Origin: Lysinibacillus sp. FSL W8-0992
GTDB lineage: Bacteria; Bacillota; Bacilli; Bacillales_A; Planococcaceae
Direction of reading: 5' to 3'
NCBI RefSeq assembly: GCF_038008685.1
Contig: NZ_JBBOZQ010000001.1
Location: 4,092,001-4,156,000, forward strand
DNA length: 64,000 nucleotides
The notes beneath the pieces were generated by a model. It saw only the letters and a list, made by a program, of their open reading frames with translations, was not told the DNA's origin and did no database searches. A program made the position numbers and the translations under genes. Position 1 is the stretch's first letter. Every line of letters starts with the position of its first letter. Positions 57,479 to 64,000 of this stretch are shown here, piece after piece.

Positions 57479-58198
57479 TTACTCAGCAGCAGCTTCTGTA
57501 GCTGGAGCTTCTTCTTCACCTTGTTTTGACTCGATTAAAGCGTCAGCCATTTTAGCAGTTAAAAGTTTAACAGCGCGAATAGCATCGTCATTAGCAGGGA
57601 TAACATAGTCGATTTCATCTGGGTCACAGTTTGTATCAACAATACCTACTAGAGGGATGTTTAATTTACGAGCTTCTGCAACAGCGATACGTTCTTTGCG
57701 TGGGTCAACCACGAACATAACGTCTGGAAGATCGTGCATATCACGGATACCGCCTAAGAATTTAACTAGACGTTCGTGTTCTTTTTTAAGTTGGATTACT
57801 TCTTTTTTAGGAAGAACTTCGAAAGTTCCTTCTTCTTCCATTTTTTCGATAGCTTTCATACGTGCAACACGTTTTTGGATTGTACCGAAGTTAGTAAGAG
57901 TACCACCTAACCAACGTTGGTTGATGTAGTAGTTGCCTGAACGTTCAGCTTCGTCTTTGATCGCTTCTTGTGCTTGTTTTTTCGTACCAACGAAAAGAAC
58001 TTTACCACCGTCTTGACCAACTTGACGCATGAAGTCATAAGCTTCCTCTAATTTTTTAACCGTTTTTTGTAAGTCGATGATGTAGATCCCGTTACGCTCA
58101 ACGAAGATAAATTTCTTCATTTTTGGGTTCCAACGACGAGTTTGGTGACCGAAATGTACACCAGCTTCAAGTAATTGTTTCATAGAAATTACTGACAT
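57479..58198 (-). CDS. rpsB: 30S ribosomal protein S2
   Basis: Small-subunit protein of 239 residues, with [19 protein letters not shown] and [11 protein letters not shown]. Acidic C-terminal tail. ATG after TAGGAGGAAATT. Transcribed from a clear promoter with a leader of about 120 bases. Confidence 0.98.
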   Translation of the reverse strand: MSVISMKQLLEAGVHFGHQTRRWNPKMKKFIFVERNGIYIIDLQKTVKKLEEAYDFMRQVGQDGGKVLFVGTKKQAQEAIKDEAERSGNYYINQRWLGGTLTNFGTIQKRVARMKAIEKMEEEGTFEVLPKKEVIQLKKEHERLVKFLGGIRDMHDLPDVMFVVDPRKERIAVAEARKLNIPLVGIVDTNCDPDEIDYVIPANDDAIRAVKLLTAKMADALIESKQGEEEAPATEAAAE

Positions 58199-58321
58199 GT
58201 GAATTTCCTCCTAGAATGTTTGGTTTTTTTCCTCCGCATTTATCGTTTGCAACAAGCTACCCTAATCTTAGAGCACCACTTACTGCATCAAAATGCGTGT
58301 GTAGTAATAACACCATTTGCA

Positions 58322-58350
58322 ACTATATCACAGCTTCATAGCATTCGCAA
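58322..58350 (-). promoter_or_regulatory. Promoter of rpsB
   Basis: Minus-strand TTGCGA (58345-58350), 17-base spacer, TATAGT (58322-58327). It overlaps the 3' side of the swrB-rpsB gap, just after the swrB stop codon. Confidence 0.8.
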
Positions 58351-58355
58351 CTGTT

Positions 58356-58931
58356 TTAGCTATGAAATTTCAATAAAAGCTCGATTTCTGTCTTCCCTTT
58401 TTGAAGTTGTTTCGCAATTTCTTCCGCTGTTTTTCCTTGCTTCGCCATTTGAACAATTTGTTGTTCCACTGTTAACGGTTTTTGTTCTTCCTTTTGTATC
58501 GCAATTGGCTTCGAGACAGTAGCTTGCACTGGAGACGCTACTACTTGTTGTTGACGTGAATAAGCATTTGCTACCATATTTTTCGGCATTAAAATACGCG
58601 GCTCGCTATCTCGGCTCACATCCTTTTGATCACTTTCAGCCTGTGACAAAGGCTGTCCCTGATCTTTTTGCACGTTAAATTGCTTTGGTTGTTGTCCTAT
58701 ACCAGTTGTCTTTTCAGGCTTTGGTACGACTTGTAACGCTTGAATGAGACGATTATTTTCATCCTTCATTTCAGCTAAATACAGACTGATAGAGTCATCC
58801 ATTTCCCGCATTAAACGTTCCTGCTTTTTTTCTAAATCTTTGAATTTCGCTAATTTCGTATTTAATATAATAATGAAATAAAATGATAGTAGCTGTAATA
58901 CAAAGAGAACGGCTATTAGTATGGTTGTCAT
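58356..58931 (-). CDS. swrB: SwrB-like swarming motility protein
   Basis: 191 residues: an N-terminal membrane helix (about 4-24), a coiled coil (about 25-65), a low-complexity Gln-rich middle and a conserved C-terminal helix pair (VEQQIVQMAKQGKTAEEIAKQLQKGKTEIELLLKF). The layout matches B. subtilis SwrB, which promotes assembly of the flagellar export apparatus. ATG after ATAGGAG. Position between sigD and rpsB agrees. Confidence 0.9.
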   Translation of the reverse strand: MTTILIAVLFVLQLLSFYFIIILNTKLAKFKDLEKKQERLMREMDDSISLYLAEMKDENNRLIQALQVVPKPEKTTGIGQQPKQFNVQKDQGQPLSQAESDQKDVSRDSEPRILMPKNMVANAYSRQQQVVASPVQATVSKPIAIQKEEQKPLTVEQQIVQMAKQGKTAEEIAKQLQKGKTEIELLLKFHS

Positions 58932-58940
58932 AGTAAACTC

Positions 58941-59249
58941 CTATCCACTAAAGTCTACGAAATTACCTTTGAAAGGATGCTGAGCCTGTTTTTCTGGTTT
59001 TTCGTTAGGCTGTTTTTTCTTTTTAAGCGTGCCTTTTATATATTCGCCACCCGCTTCTTCCTCTTCACTAATCTCAGTCATACCTTCCGAAGTATTCACA
59101 GCTTTTTGCTTGCGCTCTATTTCCTTTTTCAGCGCTTCATTTGCGTGTGCTTGTTGAGCTAAAGTTTGTTGTTGTGCCTGATCTGCCATTTTACCTGCTT
59201 CAAACGTTTTTGGAAGAGCTATTTGTAATTCGACACCTTTTAAACTCAT
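58941..59249 (-). CDS. Small protein of unknown function in the sigD-swrB interval
   Basis: 102 residues, soluble, Gln/Ala/Lys/Glu-rich, beginning MSLKGVELQIALPKTFEAGKM and ending with a basic tail and HPFKGNFVDFSG. The conserved-looking N- and C-terminal ends flank a predicted helix (about 20-50). Strong ribosome-binding site GAGGGAGGAAAT. I recall similar short proteins in flagellar operons of other Bacilli but cannot name the family. Possibly a flagellar accessory protein, by location only. Confidence 0.8.
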   Translation of the reverse strand: MSLKGVELQIALPKTFEAGKMADQAQQQTLAQQAHANEALKKEIERKQKAVNTSEGMTEISEEEEAGGEYIKGTLKKKKQPNEKPEKQAQHPFKGNFVDFSG

Positions 59250-59284
59250 AATATTTCCTCCCTCAACAATACTTTCTAGAATAC

Positions 59285-60055
59285 TTACGCATTAATAATT
59301 TCACTAGACAATAGCTTACGTAACTTAAATAATGCCTTTGAGTGAATTTGCGAAATACGCGATGTTGACAATTCGAGCATTTCTCCAATTTCAGTTAAGG
59401 TCAATTCCTCTGTATAAAATAAACTCAGTACGAGCTGCTCTTTTTCGTTTAGCTTTTGTATATTTACTGCTAAATCATCAAGTAATTCTGATTTTATTAC
59501 GACCTGCTCAGGGGTTTTTGTCGTATCGTCACGGATTACAAACGACTTTCCCTCAGCCTCCTCTTGATCTTGTTGCTCATTTATGGATAGTACATTAGAG
59601 AAGAAGTGCTCCTGTACAGTTTGATAAATATCCTCTACAGGTAACTCCATCTGTTCTGCAAGCTCCTCAGGTGTCACATGACGCATAAATTGTTGTTCTA
59701 ATTGTTCAATTTTGGCATCCAACTTTTTTGCCTTTTCTCGCGCAGAGCGTGGTAACCAATCTTCTTTACGCAAGCCATCAATGATTGCGCCCCTCACTCT
59801 AAAAGAAGCATATGTATCAAATTTTAAGTCTCGATTTATATCAAATTTATTTAACGCATCAAATAGACCTAACATGCCTAAGCTTGTTAAATCGTCACGA
59901 GATACACTCTTAGGTACACCTGCACCGATTCGTTGTACATGATAAGTCACAAGAGATGTATATTTTTTTATTAGTAAATCACCCGCATCTGGATCACGTT
60001 CATTAATCCATCGATTCCAAAGCTTTTGTTCATCGTTTAGAATTGGTTGTGTCAT
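59285..60055 (-). CDS. sigD: RNA polymerase sigma factor SigD (flagellar/motility)
   Basis: FliA-type sigma factor directing late flagellar, chemotaxis and autolysin genes. 256 residues with region 2 (DLTSLGMLGLFDALNKFD, TYASFRVRGAIIDGLR), region 3 and region 4 helix-turn-helix (LTLTEIGEMLELSTSRISQIHSKAL). Start ATG giving MTQPILNDEQ after AGAGGTGGATTTT. Here it has its own promoter and lies after a terminator, rather than being read only from the fla/che operon. Confidence 0.97.
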   Translation of the reverse strand: MTQPILNDEQKLWNRWINERDPDAGDLLIKKYTSLVTYHVQRIGAGVPKSVSRDDLTSLGMLGLFDALNKFDINRDLKFDTYASFRVRGAIIDGLRKEDWLPRSAREKAKKLDAKIEQLEQQFMRHVTPEELAEQMELPVEDIYQTVQEHFFSNVLSINEQQDQEEAEGKSFVIRDDTTKTPEQVVIKSELLDDLAVNIQKLNEKEQLVLSLFYTEELTLTEIGEMLELSTSRISQIHSKALFKLRKLLSSEIINA

Positions 60056-60270
60056 AAAATCCACCTCTCTTTTAAAAGCTCTTTTGCACCTGTTAGCCTG
60101 GACTATTGTTGCCTCTTGAATGCTCCAAGGCGTATTTGTACCAGTCGCTGTAATTAACGCTTTTTAAAAAAACTGCATGTATATAAAAGAATCATACTTA
60201 TCACATCTTGAGTATCCTGCTTACAATGACTGACAAACTTAGATACAAACCTATACCATTCTTTCCTTTT

Positions 60271-60299
60271 ATTATAACAAGATTCGACTATAATTTCAT
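60271..60299 (-). promoter_or_regulatory. Candidate promoter of sigD
   Basis: Minus-strand ATGAAA (60294-60299), 17-base spacer, consensus TATAAT (60271-60276) preceded by TGT (extended -10). The -35 is weak but the extended -10 compensates. Confidence 0.65.
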
Positions 60300-60353
60300 A
60301 TGATTCTCTAACACTATTCTATTACTAACAGCTTTTACATTTGGGCATAAGAA

Positions 60354-60398
60354 AACTGCCTCCCAATCATTAGTCGATAGCTAACATTAGAGGCAGTT
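60354..60398 (-). terminator. Terminator between the che genes and sigD
   Basis: Perfect 9-bp outer stem AACTGCCTC with GAGGCAGTT, an inner TTAG/CTAA stem, and TTTTC on the minus strand. 15 bases past the membrane-protein stop. Confidence 0.72.
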
Positions 60399-60413
60399 CA
60401 AAGTGTTATGGCT

Positions 60414-60785
60414 TTATGCATTTACTTGTTGTTCATCTTCACGATTCATCATCGTTCGGACTACTTGTGCAATATCTTCCGTGCTTTCATCTTGAAACTC
60501 AACCGTCGAGCTCGTAGAAGACGTTTCTTCACTTTCCTCGCCAATGTGAGTAGAACTGTTTTCTTCAAGACCGCTATCAGCAAGTGATTGATCAGCATTT
60601 GGCGTAAATAGCACATACGCAATTATAAACCTAACAATATACATAACAAAAAATACGATAATTGCTACTACAAATGAACCGATAATGATACGTAATGGCG
60701 TTAATGGCTGTTGCAGCGTCATAAAGAAATAAATAGAAAAGGCAATTAAAGCCCCCCACAGGTTATAAAAAATAGAACCAAACAT
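60414..60785 (-). CDS. Unrecognised two-helix membrane protein between cheD and sigD
   Basis: 123 residues: two hydrophobic helices (about 6-24 and 31-60), then an acidic Ser/Glu-rich tail ending with a predicted amphipathic helix IAQVVRTMMNRED. Its ATG overlaps the cheD stop by one base, so it is translationally coupled to the chemotaxis operon; AAGGAGTGAG lies upstream. B. subtilis has no gene here. No family recognised. A chemotaxis or flagellar accessory role is only positional inference. Confidence 0.8.
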   Translation of the reverse strand: MFGSIFYNLWGALIAFSIYFFMTLQQPLTPLRIIIGSFVVAIIVFFVMYIVRFIIAYVLFTPNADQSLADSGLEENSSTHIGEESEETSSTSSTVEFQDESTEDIAQVVRTMMNREDEQQVNA

Positions 60786-61291
60786 TATATTTCACTCACT
60801 CCTTGGTTTACCGTTCGAATATGTAATATCGACGTAGCAGGATTAAATTCAATAGTTCGACCGCTATTACCGCCTGTATTTTCGGCAATTAAAGGAATTC
60901 CATGACGCTTTAATTCAAACTTTACAGCCTCTACATTCCGAGGGCCGATGCGCATTGAATCTTTATCTGATGTAAATTGAAACATCTGCGCACCCCCAGC
61001 AATTTTAGCCTTAAGTTTAAATTTTTGAACACCCTCTAGTTTTAATAAATCTATCATAGCTGAAATGCCTGTATCCGCAAATTTCGCTACATTTATTGAC
61101 TCTGATCTACCAAGACTAGAGTCAGGTAGCATCACATGAATTAAACCAGCTATTTTCTTTGACTCATCGTATAAAATAACGCCGACACAAGAACCAAGCC
61201 CTGAAGTTCTAATCGTGTTTGGCAATTTCGCTACATCCATTTGAGCAATTCCAACTTTTATAACTTGACCATTCGTGTTAGTGTTTAGCAT
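60785..61291 (-). CDS. cheD: Chemoreceptor glutamine deamidase CheD
   Basis: Deamidates receptor glutamines and partners with CheC in adaptation. 168 residues, with the catalytic cysteine in SGLGSCVGVILYD (Cys35), the histidine in LIHVMLP and the conserved threonine/serine region KIAGGAQMF. ATG 11 bases after GGAG. Follows cheC by three bases. Confidence 0.97.
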   Translation of the reverse strand: MLNTNTNGQVIKVGIAQMDVAKLPNTIRTSGLGSCVGVILYDESKKIAGLIHVMLPDSSLGRSESINVAKFADTGISAMIDLLKLEGVQKFKLKAKIAGGAQMFQFTSDKDSMRIGPRNVEAVKFELKRHGIPLIAENTGGNSGRTIEFNPATSILHIRTVNQGVSEI

Positions 61292-61294
61292 AGG

Positions 61295-61927
61295 CTATGA
61301 AACTCCTAATGCTTTAAAAATAGCATCAAAAGAATCAGGATCAGGTAGTAAGAAGAAATGTCCCCTTACTGTTTCATGATCCTCCACACCGTCTTCAAAA
61401 ATGGATGTATTTATTACGATAACATTATCACTAACATGTGATAATTCAATTAAGCCAATACTGATAATAGCCCCAAACATATCTACACTTAAACCTGGCA
61501 CAGTGGGATAAATTTTTAAATTTGTAAAGTCTGATAACGCTGATAAATAAGAACCAGATAAAATATTCCCCATTTCCTGCATAGCAGATAAACCTAATTC
61601 AGAAACAGGTGGTTTTTTAAAGTCGAATGATTCATCCTGTATTAGACGACGGATAAAGCGATTAGCTTGTTCGATAGGAAGAATGAAGAACATGCTCCCT
61701 TCAGCATCACCTTCGATGCGTAAAAAAATCCCAACAACGACGTTTTCAGAGCCACCAGCCAGTTCCATCATGTCATTAAATGACACCATTTCAACTTTCG
61801 GTACACGCATATCGATTTTTTTACCAAGCAAATTGGAAAGTGCCGTCGCAGCATGTGCGGCACCAATATTTCCAATTTCCTTTAAGACGTCTAAATGTAG
61901 TGATGTAATCTTTTGATTAAATGTCAT
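61295..61927 (-). CDS. cheC: CheY-P phosphatase CheC
   Basis: Dephosphorylates CheY-P and is regulated by CheD. 210 residues with the two phosphatase helices carrying the E-x2-N pattern: LKEIGNIGAAHAATALS near residue 15 and MQEMGNILSGSYLSALS near 118. Both active sites look intact. Confidence 0.97.
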   Translation of the reverse strand: MTFNQKITSLHLDVLKEIGNIGAAHAATALSNLLGKKIDMRVPKVEMVSFNDMMELAGGSENVVVGIFLRIEGDAEGSMFFILPIEQANRFIRRLIQDESFDFKKPPVSELGLSAMQEMGNILSGSYLSALSDFTNLKIYPTVPGLSVDMFGAIISIGLIELSHVSDNVIVINTSIFEDGVEDHETVRGHFFLLPDPDSFDAIFKALGVS

Positions 61928-61937
61928 AATCGTATCC

Positions 61938-62384
61938 CTACTTTAGTGGATTTAATACTTTCTCTAAATGCAATAAAATTAATAATCGTTTATCGATTTT
62001 CGCGACGCCAGAAATAAACTCTTCTTCAAGAGACCCTACTACTTCTGGTTGTGGTTCAATTGAGCTTGCTGGAATATCCAACACATCATTAGCTGAATCT
62101 ACAACAAAGCCCACTTCCATGTCTTCTAATGAAATAATAATAATACGAGTAGTTTCTTCATGTTCAGAAATTGGTAACTCAAAACGTTCCCGTAAATCAA
62201 TAATTGGTGTTACGACTCCTCGTAAATTAATAACGCCTTTTACATATTTCTCTGTTTTAGGTACCCGTGTAATATGCATGAGTTTCTCGATACCTTGAAC
62301 ATGTGATACAGGAATGGCATATTCCTTATCTGCTAATTGGAAAACAATCACTTTTATATTTTCTTGTTCAACTGCATTTGTCAT
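61938..62384 (-). CDS. cheW: Chemotaxis coupling protein CheW
   Basis: Adaptor linking receptors to CheA, 148 residues, SH3-like fold with GVINLRGVVTPIIDLR. The start chosen gives MTNAVEQEN after GAGAGGTG; an ATG three codons earlier overlaps that site. Confidence 0.97.
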   Translation of the reverse strand: MTNAVEQENIKVIVFQLADKEYAIPVSHVQGIEKLMHITRVPKTEKYVKGVINLRGVVTPIIDLRERFELPISEHEETTRIIIISLEDMEVGFVVDSANDVLDIPASSIEPQPEVVGSLEEEFISGVAKIDKRLLILLHLEKVLNPLK

Positions 62385-62411
62385 GGTTAACACCTCTCTT
62401 ATTCATTCACC

Positions 62412-64000
62412 TTATTTAATAAGTGCATTGCAATCGACAATTAAGGCTACTTTACCGTTACCTAAAATTGTTGCACCTGAAATTGCAAAGATATTCGTTA
62501 AGTAGTTTCCTAATGATTTCAGAACAATTTCTTGTTGGCCAATGAATGAATCTACAACTAAACCAGCAAGTTTCTCGCCTTTACGAACAATTACTACTGA
62601 ATGGAATTCATCATCTTGTAACTCTTTACGAGGAACCTCAAAAATTTCCTCTAAGAATACAAGTGGAACCACTTTGCCACGGAAGTCGATTACCTTCTGG
62701 TTATGAGCATTCATAATATCTGATGAACGGATAATCGAAGTTTCAATAATTGATGAAAGTGGTATCGCATAAATTTCTTTTTCTATTTCCACAAGCATTA
62801 CTGAAATAATCGATAATGTTAGCGGCAATTGAATAGAGAAAATAGAGCCTACATCTTGTGTAGATTCAATCGAAATGTTTCCACCTAAAGATTCAATCGT
62901 TGTTTTTACAACGTCCAATCCTACACCACGACCAGATACGTCAGAAATAACATCTGCTGTTGAGAAACCAGAGGCTAAAATTAGCTCATTGATTTGATTA
63001 TCTGTCATTGCAAGTGATTGTTCATGCGTAACGATTCCTTTTGAAATCGCTTTTGACAGCACTTTATCACGATTAATGCCTGCACCGTCATCTTCAATTT
63101 CGATAAAGACATAGTTACCGCTATGATAAGCACGTAATACTACTGTGCCTTCTTCTGGTTTCCCTTTCGCACGGCGTGCAGTAGGGTTTTCAATACCGTG
63201 ATCGACAGAGTTACGGATTAAGTGAACAAGTGGATCTCCGATTTCATCGATTACTGTGCGATCAAGCTCTGTTTCCGCACCAATAATTTCAAGGTTAATT
63301 TTCTTATTAAGGTCACGTGATAGCTGACGAATCATTTTAGGGAAGCGATTGAATACCGTTTCAACAGGTACCATGCGCATAGTTAAAATGATTGTTTGTA
63401 AGTCACCCATTACTCGACTCATTCGTTCTACTGTTTCGTTTAGCTCACCGTGATTGACTTCTGTCGAGATTGATTGTAGGCGTCCACGATCAATTACGAG
63501 TTCTTCAAATAAATTCATTAAAATATCCAGACGTTCGATATTTACACGGATTGTTTTGTTTCCTACAGGCGCATGACTTTTATCAGCTTTTGCAGGCGCT
63601 GTAGATTTTGCTGGTGCAGGTTTCGCCGTTGTTGTTTCTACCGCTTCAACTGTCGCAATTGCAGTAGCTGCAGCTTCCTGGCTTGCCTCGTATTGTTGTT
63701 TTTCACTAAATTGTTTTTGGTTAATTGAAGCAACTTTTACTTCCTCAACCTCAGAAACCTTCATTAACTTCTTCTGCATATCTTCCGCTGATTCTTTCGT
63801 TACGAATGCTACGTAAAATTGCTGATCGAATTGTTCATCTTCAAGCTTCTCAACAGATGGTGTTGATTTAATAACATCTCCATCTTTTTCAAGAATCTCA
63901 AACACCATGAATACACGCGCTGCTTTTAATAGACAATCTTCACGAAGACTTACTGAAATTTCAAATGCATTAAAGCCTTGTTCAGCAGATTGTGTAATAA
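62412..64000 (-). CDS. cheA: Chemotaxis histidine kinase CheA (N-terminus outside window)
   Basis: The window holds the C-terminal 529 or so residues. The reading frame is open to the edge, beginning in the P2 (CheY-binding) domain (SVSLREDCLLKAARVF), then a Lys/Ala/Thr linker, P3 dimerisation helices, the P4 ATPase (N box LVHLIRNSVDHGI, G1 DDGAGIN, G2 GRGVGLDVV) and the P5 CheW-like domain. The P1 phosphorylation histidine lies outside the window. An ATG at 63908 is internal, not the start. Confidence 0.97.
   Translation of the reverse strand, partial: ITQSAEQGFNAFEISVSLREDCLLKAARVFMVFEILEKDGDVIKSTPSVEKLEDEQFDQQFYVAFVTKESAEDMQKKLMKVSEVEEVKVASINQKQFSEKQQYEASQEAAATAIATVEAVETTTAKPAPAKSTAPAKADKSHAPVGNKTIRVNIERLDILMNLFEELVIDRGRLQSISTEVNHGELNETVERMSRVMGDLQTIILTMRMVPVETVFNRFPKMIRQLSRDLNKKINLEIIGAETELDRTVIDEIGDPLVHLIRNSVDHGIENPTARRAKGKPEEGTVVLRAYHSGNYVFIEIEDDGAGINRDKVLSKAISKGIVTHEQSLAMTDNQINELILASGFSTADVISDVSGRGVGLDVVKTTIESLGGNISIESTQDVGSIFSIQLPLTLSIISVMLVEIEKEIYAIPLSSIIETSIIRSSDIMNAHNQKVIDFRGKVVPLVFLEEIFEVPRKELQDDEFHSVVIVRKGEKLAGLVVDSFIGQQEIVLKSLGNYLTNIFAISGATILGNGKVALIVDCNALIK

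Larger units (their letters stand above)
60056..60413. other. Intergenic region upstream of sigD (358 bp, no gene seen)
   Basis: Holds the terminator of the preceding gene and a candidate sigD promoter with a leader of about 210 bases. No open frame with support. Confidence 0.7.

Noticed and set aside
63906-63908. ATG as start of cheA
   Set aside because: The frame continues upstream to the window edge with P2-domain sequence (SVSLREDCLLKAARVF), so this is an internal methionine.

Overview
The window is a stretch of low-GC Firmicute chromosome. Gene order and protein sequences fit a Bacillaceae/Planococcaceae spore-former, most likely Lysinibacillus or a close relative; the genus is inferred, because no rRNA is present. 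Nearly every gene is on the minus strand, so transcription runs from position 64000 towards 1. The order closely follows the Bacillus subtilis arc from cheA through polC, nusA-infB, pnp, spoVF, spoIIIE and ymf to recA and rny. No tRNA, rRNA, CRISPR array, prophage or intact insertion sequence was seen.

Layout from the right. Positions 64000-58356 hold chemotaxis and motility genes: cheA (cut by the window edge), cheW, cheC, cheD, an unrecognised two-helix membrane protein, sigD, a small unknown protein and swrB. Positions 58198-48516 hold translation, envelope and isoprenoid genes (rpsB, tsf, pyrH, frr, uppS, cdsA, dxr, rseP, proS). Then come polC and the rimP-nusA-ylxR-ylxQ-infB-ylxP-rbfA-truB-ribF-rpsO-pnp-mlpA series. 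Many transcription units are separated by intrinsic terminators, and several have recognisable SigA-type promoters.

Positions 31250-25290 are the main accessory segment, placed between mlpA and ymxH, which are neighbours in B. subtilis. It holds a Fur-box-controlled heme uptake and degradation operon on the minus strand (lipoprotein, permease, ATPase, HugZ-like oxygenase). It also holds a convergent plus-strand operon of a YtrA-type GntR repressor with an ABC exporter. Next is the sporulation/diaminopimelate cluster ymxH-dpaA-dpaB-asd-dapA. It lacks the dapG aspartokinase found here in B. subtilis, and a mother-cell-type promoter precedes ymxH.

Positions 21102-1 hold rnjB (with a degenerate catalytic motif), spoIIIE, a GntR regulator with a nupNOPQ-type nucleoside importer, the ymfF-ymfH-ymfI-ymfJ-ymfK-rodZ-pgsA-cinA series, recA with a LexA box, and the first two thirds of rny.

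No gene cassette that is clearly a new system is visible. The least explained material is non-coding: a dispersed family of about 110-bp imperfect palindromes, a short repeat carrying the palindrome GTGCCTGGCAC that accompanies some of them, twin hairpins with compensatory changes after mlpA, a three-helix element ending in a T-run between nupN and nupO, and a perfect 15-bp inverted repeat without a T-run between nusA and ylxR. Among proteins, the cheD-sigD membrane protein, the small sigD-swrB protein and YmfK are the least understood.
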